NCBI GenBank assembly: GCA_963169595.1
Contig: CAUJFM010000164.1
Span: 1-6,828, forward strand
Reading direction: 5' to 3'
DNA: 6,828 nt
From: Bacteroidota bacterium
GTDB lineage: Bacteria > Bacteroidota > Bacteroidia > Flavobacteriales_F > PHOS-HE28
Shown here: positions 1 to 4,762 of the stretch, in pieces
Layout of the letters: the number at the start of each line of letters is the position of its first letter
How positions within the stretch are numbered: position 1 is the stretch's first letter
Notes under the pieces: generated by a model
The model's database searches: none
Told to the model about the DNA's origin: nothing
What the model saw: the letters and a program-made list of their open reading frames with translations, nothing else
Made by a program: the position numbers and the translations under genes

Positions 1-89
1 CAGAGGTTCCAGTTGGGGTCGGTGACCCGCGGCGTCTGTGCCTGCAGGACGTGTGACAGAAGAATGCAGAGGATGGTCAGGGTGCGCAT
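1..89 (-). CDS. N-terminus of an exported protein, truncated by the window edge
   Basis: Only the first 29 codons are present. The ATG at 89-87 opens a frame with no stop to the window edge. It reads MRTLTILCILLSHVLQAQ and then TPRVTDPNWNL. This is a typical Sec signal peptide: one Arg, a hydrophobic core at residues 4-15 and a cleavage site near residues 17-18 (LQAQ), a style common in Bacteroidota exported proteins. An AGGGAG sequence lies 10 bases upstream of the start and could act as a ribosome binding site. The gene starts 16 bases after the yajQ stop on the same strand, so co-transcription with yajQ is likely. The mature protein is almost entirely outside the window, so no function can be assigned. 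Confidence 0.65.
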   Translation of the reverse strand, partial: MRTLTILCILLSHVLQAQTPRVTDPNWNL

Positions 90-105
90 GGGCCGTGCGC
101 TCCCT

Positions 106-597
106 TTAGCTCTTCATGTTCTCGAACTGGAGCGGAAGCTCGAAATCCTCCTGACGGCACAGTGCCATCACCGCCTGCAGGTCATCGATCTTCTTGCCGT
201 TCACGCGGATCATGTCGTCCATGATCTGGGGCTGCACTTTGAGCCCGCTGTCCTTGATGGCCTTCACGATCTTCTTGGCCGTTTCCCGTTCGATGCCCTG
301 CTTCACCTTGATGATGCGGTAGAGCGTCTTTCCGCTCGGCGTGGGCTCTCCGCTGAGGTCGTAGCTGCGCACATCCACCTTCTGCTTGCCGCTGCGTTCG
401 AGCAGGATGTCCAGGATGGCATCGAGCTTCAGGTGGTCCTCGGTGCTCACCTTGATCGTCAGGGCCTTCTTATCGAGCTCGATGCTGCTGTTGGACCCCC
501 GCAGGTCGTAGCGGGTGTCGATCTCGCGTTTCACCACATTGATCGCATTGTCGAGCATCTGCAGGTCGACCTTGGAGAGGATATCGAAGCTGGGCAT
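106..597 (-). CDS. yajQ: YajQ family nucleotide-binding (cyclic-di-GMP effector) protein
   Basis: The 163-residue product is the same length as E. coli YajQ and aligns with it end to end. It opens with MPSFDI, has KQGIE at 99-103, AKKIVKAIKDSGLKVQ at 107-122 and RVNGKKIDDLQAVMA at 131-145, all conserved family blocks. The family (DUF520) folds as two ferredoxin-like domains and is cytoplasmic. Some members, such as the Xanthomonas protein, bind cyclic di-GMP and control gene expression through a partner transcription factor; others have been reported to bind nucleotides or tRNA. The exact role in Bacteroidota is not settled, so cyclic-di-GMP binding is inferred from the family. The start has no Shine-Dalgarno sequence. 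A Bacteroidota-type promoter candidate sits just upstream, and a signal-peptide gene follows after 16 bases. Confidence 0.95.
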   Translation of the reverse strand: MPSFDILSKVDLQMLDNAINVVKREIDTRYDLRGSNSSIELDKKALTIKVSTEDHLKLDAILDILLERSGKQKVDVRSYDLSGEPTPSGKTLYRIIKVKQGIERETAKKIVKAIKDSGLKVQPQIMDDMIRVNGKKIDDLQAVMALCRQEDFELPLQFENMKS

Positions 598-616
598 GAC
601 GGGTGGAACTATGGTG

Positions 617-649
617 CAAAGGTCCGGTTTGATGCCGTGCTTCCCAAAA
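617..649 (-). promoter_or_regulatory. Candidate Bacteroidota-type promoter for yajQ
   Basis: On the minus strand, TTTTG (649-645) is followed by 20 bases and then GACCTTTG (624-617). The Bacteroidota housekeeping sigma consensus is TTG, about 19-21 bases, then TAnnTTTG. The -7 element matches except for G in place of the first T. Transcription would start near position 610, giving a short leader of about 10-15 bases before the yajQ ATG at 597. The -33 element lies directly beside the terminator of the upstream gene, so yajQ would be a separate transcription unit. Identified by eye only. Confidence 0.45.
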
Positions 650-680
650 CGAAAGGGGCGGCCCAGCCGGACCGCCCCTT
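640..680 (-). terminator. Intrinsic terminator after the T9SS cargo gene
   Basis: Read on the minus strand, AAGGGGCGG (680-672) and CCGCCCCTT (661-653) form a perfect 9-bp stem around a 10-base loop. The stem is followed immediately by the T-rich run TTCGTTTT. The hairpin begins 20 bases after the TGA of the T9SS-sorted protein at 702-700. Position, stem strength and trailing T-rich tract fit a Rho-independent terminator on this strand. The plus-strand side has only a weak T-rich tract, so it is probably one-directional. Confidence 0.75.
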
Positions 681-699
681 CCGTTGAAAGGTCACAGGA

Positions 700-2385
700 T
701 CACTTGGTCACCACCACGCGGAAGTCCGAGCGCTGACCGTTGGCGAACTCCATGCGGAACATGTAGGTGCCGTTGGCCAGGCCTTGGAGGTCCATGGTGA
801 GGGCCTGGTCGCCGCCGAGGGCGATCTTGTCCGTCATCACCAGGGCGCCGCTCAGGTCGAACACCTGGAGGGTGGCCGCACCGCTCATGCCCTTGAGGGG
901 GATGCGCAGCACGTTGGCCGTGGGGTTGGGGTAGGGGGTGAGCTCCACACGATCGACATCGTTCACGCTCACATCAGCAGGTACCATTTTGGCGCCAACG
1001 GTAGTGTGTGTGGCATCAGTGAAGGAACCCCAGGTCCCGTTGTCGTTCATCAGGTAGATGGGCTGGTCAAGTTCAGCCTGCAAACGAGTGTAGTCCAACG
1101 ACTCGCCAAAACCAAGGAACACATCCGTGGAAGGGGAGTAGCTGCAGAATAGGTACTTCTTGTTGTCCTCCATCTGGAAGGTCTCCGTGAAGGGGACGTA
1201 CACCACTTGAGCACCGAGGTCCTCCTCATAGAAATACTCGCCAAGCTGAAGCAGCACGATGTTGTTGGTCGTGGCATCGTTCCAACCGGTGAACGCATCG
1301 GCCCACTCGTAAATGCGGGCCTCGAGCACTTCACCGTCCATGCTGGCACCGCCCGACTTGGAGGCCGAGGTGTAAATGCCCTCCACCTTGTAGCCACTGG
1401 CATTGGGGTGGCTGAAATAGGAACAGGCCATGAAGCTCGGAGCGTTCAGCGTGGCACGTACATGCTGCTCGGCGCGGGGCTGGAACGTGGTCGGGTCAAT
1501 ACGGCCGTAGGCAAAGAGGTCGCCAGCGTAGAAGTTGAAACCAAAGGTGTCATCGCTGGGGAAATCGTCAGCGTTCGGAGAGGACACCGTGTAGGTAGCC
1601 TCATAGTAGCCGCTCCAGGTGGCCTGCGTGAAAGCAGGCAGGGCAAAGAATGCGCTGTCGCCGCTCAGGATGGAACCGGCGTCGGAGGTGTTGTTGTACA
1701 CTTCCGTGCCATTCTGGGTAACCACACAGTTCACGGTCACACCGGATTGGTCGGCAGAACCGAAGTTCTTGATCCAACTGCCCATGTTCACCGAGAAGTT
1801 GATGGCGTTGGCCAGAGGACCCGGCATGGCGCTATACTGAGGAATGGAGGCAAGCTCCGAGGACGTATGCAGGTTGAACTCATACACGCCCTGTACGCTG
1901 CCGATCAGCATTTCCACGTTTCCGGCCAGGATCTCGTTATACAGCGTCGCACCGGCATCGGTGGAGATCATTACGACGGGAATGGTCACGCTAGGGCCGT
2001 TCGTACCACTACCCATGGCGACCGGTGCGCCTTGGTTGTTGATGATGACGACCCCGATGGCTCCAGCGTCCTGGGCGTTCAATGCTTTCAAGCCGAACTC
2101 GCAGGTGCCGCGGTATACCACGGCGATCTTACCAGCAAGCTCAGCATTGTTCACCAGCGTGTTGCAACCCAGTGAGTCAGCTTCCGTTCCATCATCCACA
2201 AAGGCGGCAAAGCCCTGAATGGTGTTGGCCGGGTCGTTCAGGTCGGGCGTGGCACCCCAGTTGTCAGCCCATGTGAATTCCAATGCGCCTTCCAACGCTG
2301 CTGGCTGGAGCACATAGGTGGTGATCTGCGCCTCTGCCGAGAATGCTGCCAGCAACAGACCACATCCGAGTAGTGACTTTTTCAT
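700..2385 (-). CDS. Secreted PA-domain protein with T9SS type A sorting tail
   Basis: The 561-residue precursor has a signal peptide at 1-19 (MKK, a hydrophobic core, then AEA before Q20). A protease-associated (PA) domain spans about 70-165. It contains GCNTLVNNAELAGKIAVVYRG, with C74 and C95 possibly paired, then the DAGAIGVVIIN and IPVVMIS strands. Residues about 185-285 are rich in predicted beta strand and resemble an Ig/CARDB-like segment; about 310-470 is an unassigned beta-rich region with many aromatic residues. The last 80 residues form a Por secretion-system tail: PYPNPTANVLRI at 484-495, LQVFDLSG at 506-513, GTYMFRM at 539-545 and a basic end VVVTK. This predicts Sec export followed by T9SS passage and surface attachment or release. 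PA domains often accompany subtilisin, M28 or M36 peptidases, but no catalytic motif is visible (no HExxH, no GTSMA-type serine motif), so this looks like a binding or adhesive cargo protein. The start has an A-rich upstream region and no Shine-Dalgarno. Confidence 0.9.
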   Translation of the reverse strand: MKKSLLGCGLLLAAFSAEAQITTYVLQPAALEGALEFTWADNWGATPDLNDPANTIQGFAAFVDDGTEADSLGCNTLVNNAELAGKIAVVYRGTCEFGLKALNAQDAGAIGVVIINNQGAPVAMGSGTNGPSVTIPVVMISTDAGATLYNEILAGNVEMLIGSVQGVYEFNLHTSSELASIPQYSAMPGPLANAINFSVNMGSWIKNFGSADQSGVTVNCVVTQNGTEVYNNTSDAGSILSGDSAFFALPAFTQATWSGYYEATYTVSSPNADDFPSDDTFGFNFYAGDLFAYGRIDPTTFQPRAEQHVRATLNAPSFMACSYFSHPNASGYKVEGIYTSASKSGGASMDGEVLEARIYEWADAFTGWNDATTNNIVLLQLGEYFYEEDLGAQVVYVPFTETFQMEDNKKYLFCSYSPSTDVFLGFGESLDYTRLQAELDQPIYLMNDNGTWGSFTDATHTTVGAKMVPADVSVNDVDRVELTPYPNPTANVLRIPLKGMSGAATLQVFDLSGALVMTDKIALGGDQALTMDLQGLANGTYMFRMEFANGQRSDFRVVVTK

Positions 2386-2427
2386 GCTTCGTTCGGTTTG
2401 GGTTCAACTACACTTTGATCGTCAATG

Positions 2428-2453
2428 GTGATACCGGAAGGGGTCCGTATCAC
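2428..2453. promoter_or_regulatory. Operator-like inverted repeat in the divergent intergenic region
   Basis: GTGATAC (2428-2434) and GTATCAC (2447-2453) are perfect inverted copies. The symmetry continues inward as CGGA against TCCG with one extra C on the left arm, leaving AGGGG in the centre. It lies 43-68 bases upstream of the T9SS cargo start and more than 200 bases upstream of the GNAT-like start. That placement suits a binding site for a dimeric regulator, or a hairpin in the leader of the T9SS gene. No regulator gene is in the window, and function is inferred from symmetry and position alone. Confidence 0.3.
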
Positions 2454-2606
2454 AACCGCAATGATAACCACTCATCACCATGTTCCCAACTGGTCACGCA
2501 AGTTGATCTGGCGACCATCCCTGCGTGCCCAGTTCGGGTTCTTTCTTCGTAAGTGCTTTATGCTCAGTCTGTTGGCAGATTGGTGGGTGCGGGTCCAACA
2601 ACTGGG

Positions 2607-2656
2607 TGGCCGGTTTCTCCGGCCATGGTCCTCCACCATCCGGACCGGATGTGGAC
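2607..2656 (+). promoter_or_regulatory. Two stacked hairpins in the leader of the GNAT-like gene
   Basis: Hairpin 1 is TGGCCGG (2607-2613), loop TTTCT, CCGGCCA (2619-2625): a perfect 7-bp GC-rich stem. Hairpin 2 is centred on the near-perfect palindrome CATCCGGACCGGATG (2637-2651). It extends outward by pairing CCAC (2633-2636) with GTGG (2651-2654) around a bulged C, and possibly GGT with ACC up to 2656. The second hairpin ends 8 bases before the ATG at 2665. Neither is followed by a T-run, so they are not a standard terminator. They could modulate translation, mark a processed leader or form an operator. The structures are seen in the sequence; the role is inferred. Confidence 0.4.
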
Positions 2657-2664
2657 CTTCGCGC

Positions 2665-3783
2665 ATGGCCTTGGTGGTTCGCCGTGTGAACGGGAAGCAG
2701 GCGTTGGAGCAGTTCATCCGGCTACCGGACCGGTTGCCCGGCCAGCGTCCCGGGCGTGTGCCGCCGTTGTTGGCCGATGAACGTGCACTGCACGACTCGG
2801 AACGCAACCTGGCAGCCCATGGCTGTGAGATGGCCCATTGGATCGCTGAGCAGGATGGTGTGCCGGTCGGCCGGGTGATGGGCATCCTGCACGAGCCCTA
2901 CAACACGTTGCATGGTGAGCGCACGGCCCGCTTCTTCCAGCTGGACGCGGTGAGCGATCCCGCCGTCGTGCAAGCCCTGCTCCAAGCGGTGGAGGATTGG
3001 GCCCGCAGCTTCGCGGCCGATCGGATCATGGGGCCCTATGGGTTCAGCGACAAGGATCCCCAAGGGTTGCAGGTCTTCGGGCTGGAGCATCTTCCGGTGC
3101 TTGCCACACCGACCAACCCCGGTTTCCTTCCTGGATTGGTGGAGGCCTGTGGCTACCACAAGCTCACGGACGCAGTGTCCTACCGCGTGGACATGCCCGC
3201 GCAGCTCCCGGCAGCGTATGACCGCATCGCGGACCGGGTCATGCGTGATGGCCGGTTCAGGCTCGTTCCCCTGCGGGGTCGGGGGGACCTCAAGCCGTGG
3301 ATCATGCCGGTGCTTCGCCTGGTGAACCAGGCCTATGGCGGGCTGCTCGGTTTCATCCCCATGAGCGAGGAGGAGATGCGATTGCTGGCCGCCCAATACG
3401 TCCCCATCCTGGACCCGGCCTTCGTGAAGATCGTGGCGGAGGAGGAGATCCCGGTCGCCTTCGTGGTGGCCCTGCCCGATATCAGTGAAGGACTGCAACG
3501 GGCCAAGGGCCGCTTGTTCCCCTTCGGATGGTGGCACATCCTCCATGCCATGCGGCGCTCGCAACAACTGGACCTGCTGCTGGGCGCTGTGCGGCCAGAC
3601 CTGCAAGGACGGGGCCTCACCTGTGTGCTCGGACGTGCGCTGCTCACGGAGGCACGCGGTCGTGGGATGACCCACCTGGACAGCCATCTGGTGCTGGAGA
3701 CCAATCTCCGTATGCGGGCTGAACTGGAGCGGTTGGGCGGCGTGGTCTGGAAGCGTTACCGCATGTATGTCAAGGAGTTATAA
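2665..3783 (+). CDS. GNAT-type acyltransferase-like protein (two-lobed, ~370 aa family)
   Basis: From the ATG at 2665 the product is 372 residues and begins MALVVRRVNGKQALEQFI, followed by LPDRLPGQRPGRVPPLLADE at 20-39. That opening matches a family common in Bacteroidota and other environmental bacteria, usually about 370-380 residues and annotated as GNAT N-acetyltransferase or hypothetical. It seems to hold two GNAT-like lobes, about 1-175 (with GVPVGRVMGIL at 65-75 and GPYGFSDKDPQGL at 123-135) and about 195-372. The second lobe has QGRGLT at 314-319. This resembles the acetyl-CoA pyrophosphate loop Q/R-x-x-G-x-G/A with Thr at the last position. The substrate is unknown. The frame is open back to 2425, but the extra 80 residues look non-coding and start in the divergent promoter region, so the internal ATG is preferred. 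No Shine-Dalgarno is seen. The next gene follows after 92 bases on the same strand. Confidence 0.8.
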   Translation: MALVVRRVNGKQALEQFIRLPDRLPGQRPGRVPPLLADERALHDSERNLAAHGCEMAHWIAEQDGVPVGRVMGILHEPYNTLHGERTARFFQLDAVSDPAVVQALLQAVEDWARSFAADRIMGPYGFSDKDPQGLQVFGLEHLPVLATPTNPGFLPGLVEACGYHKLTDAVSYRVDMPAQLPAAYDRIADRVMRDGRFRLVPLRGRGDLKPWIMPVLRLVNQAYGGLLGFIPMSEEEMRLLAAQYVPILDPAFVKIVAEEEIPVAFVVALPDISEGLQRAKGRLFPFGWWHILHAMRRSQQLDLLLGAVRPDLQGRGLTCVLGRALLTEARGRGMTHLDSHLVLETNLRMRAELERLGGVVWKRYRMYVKEL

Positions 3784-3875
3784 CATGTGCGGAGCGCGTG
3801 GGATCGCTGGAATGGTGGGCTGACAGTCTGTCGGGAATGAACAAGCGGCATGGTTCCTGACGTTCTCCAAGCACT

Positions 3876-4343
3876 ATGGAACGCGAAACGACGATCGAAA
3901 GGTCACTCTACATCAATGCTTCTCCCGAAGTCATCTGGCGGGTGCTGACCGAGCCGGAGCTGACCAAGCTCTATCGCGAGGGATGGCAGGTGCGCAGCGA
4001 TTGGAAGCGTGGGGGACCCGTGCAGTGGTTCGAGAAGTTGGAGGGCGTGGAACAGCTCAAGGCCCAGGGGACGCTCATGGCCTACCTGCCGGGCGATCGG
4101 CTGCGCTATACCTGGCTTGACCTCAGGCACCAGCTTCCGGATGAACCCGCGAGCTACACCACCGTGGACATCAGTTTGCATCCGGAGCGCGACGGTCGCA
4201 CCCACCTGCACCTGTGGCATGGCGACTTCGCCGGTCTACCGCAGGATGTGCGCCGGGCCCGCGAGGTGGGCCGCCAGTGGGTCGAGGCCTTGGTCGGTCT
4301 GAAGCGCGTGGCCGAGGAGCAACAGGGCCAGATGGCCGCCTGA
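3876..4343 (+). CDS. SRPBCC/AHSA1-like START-fold protein
   Basis: The 155-residue product has the layout of the Aha1 C-terminal-like (AHSA1, formerly DUF1470/SRPBCC) family. It opens with IERSLYINASPEVIWRVLTE at 7-26 (first strand and the PxxVWxxLT-type helix). Then come GWQVRSDWKRGGPVQW at 36-51, GTLMAYLPGDRLRYTW at 65-80 and a long C-terminal helix WVEALVGLKRVAEE at 135-148. The fold makes a deep hydrophobic cavity that binds small ligands; bacterial members are mostly uncharacterised and cytoplasmic, and no catalytic residue can be named. Despite the family name, a role with Hsp90 should not be assumed. It ends 2 bases before the Nudix ATG, so the two genes form an operon and are probably translationally coupled. 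No promoter is obvious in the 92 bases upstream, so read-through from the GNAT-like gene is possible. Confidence 0.85.
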   Translation: MERETTIERSLYINASPEVIWRVLTEPELTKLYREGWQVRSDWKRGGPVQWFEKLEGVEQLKAQGTLMAYLPGDRLRYTWLDLRHQLPDEPASYTTVDISLHPERDGRTHLHLWHGDFAGLPQDVRRAREVGRQWVEALVGLKRVAEEQQGQMAA

Positions 4344-4345
4344 GC

Positions 4346-4762
4346 ATGGGCCACCATCCGGACCGCGTGGTCCTCACCGTGGATGCGGTCATCACCGATG
4401 GTGAGGGCCGCGTGCTGGTGATGGAACGTGGCACCGATCCCTTTCGCGGCACCTGGGTCTTCCCCGGTGGCTTGGTCGATCCCGGTGAGACCGTGGAACA
4501 GGCCTGCATCCGGGAAGTGCGCGAGGAGTTGGGCCTTGACGTGAAGCTCACCGGCCTGATCGGCATCTACTCGGAACCCGGTCGCGACCCGCGCGGGTCC
4601 TTCGTCAGCATCGCTTTTCGGGCCGAGATCGTAGACGGCACGCCTATCATCAGCCCTGAGGCCAGTGCATATCGCTGGCTGGATACGAATGAAGAGGTGC
4701 CCATGGGCTTCGACCATGCCCGCATCCTCGCTGACCACCGCGCTCAGATGCGCGCCTGGTAG
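4346..4762 (+). CDS. Nudix hydrolase, ADP-ribose pyrophosphatase-like
   Basis: From the ATG at 4346 the product is 138 residues. It carries a perfect Nudix box, G-x5-E-x7-R-E-U-x-E-E-x-G-U, at residues 42-64: G42, E48, R56, E57, E60, E61 and G63. These bind the divalent metal that drives hydrolysis of a nucleoside diphosphate linked to another group. Downstream, YSEPGRDPRG (75-84) resembles the region after the box in archaeal and bacterial ADP-ribose pyrophosphatases of the COG1051 type, and DPFRGTWVFPGG leads into the box as in those enzymes. ADP-ribose is therefore the best guess for substrate, but Nudix specificity is hard to predict. The frame is open upstream to 4214, but that would overlap the SRPBCC gene by 130 bases; the start 2 bases after its stop (TGAGCATG) is far more likely. 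Its 3' end overlaps the convergent ABC transporter gene by 19 bases. Confidence 0.92.
   Translation: MGHHPDRVVLTVDAVITDGEGRVLVMERGTDPFRGTWVFPGGLVDPGETVEQACIREVREELGLDVKLTGLIGIYSEPGRDPRGSFVSIAFRAEIVDGTPIISPEASAYRWLDTNEEVPMGFDHARILADHRAQMRAW

Noticed and set aside
1207..2175. Open frame of 322 codons on the plus strand, opposite the T9SS cargo gene
   Set aside because: It is antisense to a gene with signal peptide, PA domain and sorting tail; its own product shows no recognisable fold, signal or motif.
2350..2385. Possible lipoprotein signal (LLGC ending at Cys8) in the T9SS cargo protein
   Set aside because: The Cys lies only eight residues from the start, leaving no room for a signal hydrophobic core before it; the standard signal peptide cutting after AEA at residue 19 fits much better.
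2386..2460. TTG-N19-TATCACCA on the minus strand as promoter of the T9SS cargo gene
   Set aside because: The spacing fits the Bacteroidota pattern, but the second element shares only TA with TAnnTTTG, so it is not better than chance.
2425..2664. 80-codon N-terminal extension of the GNAT-like protein
   Set aside because: The residues look random (Thr/His runs, many Arg and Trp). The region holds dyads and hairpins typical of non-coding DNA, and the family normally begins at the motif coded from 2665.
2722..3687. Open frame of 321 codons on the minus strand, opposite the GNAT-like gene
   Set aside because: Low-complexity His/Gln/Gly-rich translation that mirrors the GC-rich codons of the sense gene; no start context or family match.
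3810..3840. Small hairpin (GACA/TGTC) between the GNAT-like and SRPBCC genes as a terminator
   Set aside because: The stem is only four base pairs and no T-run follows.
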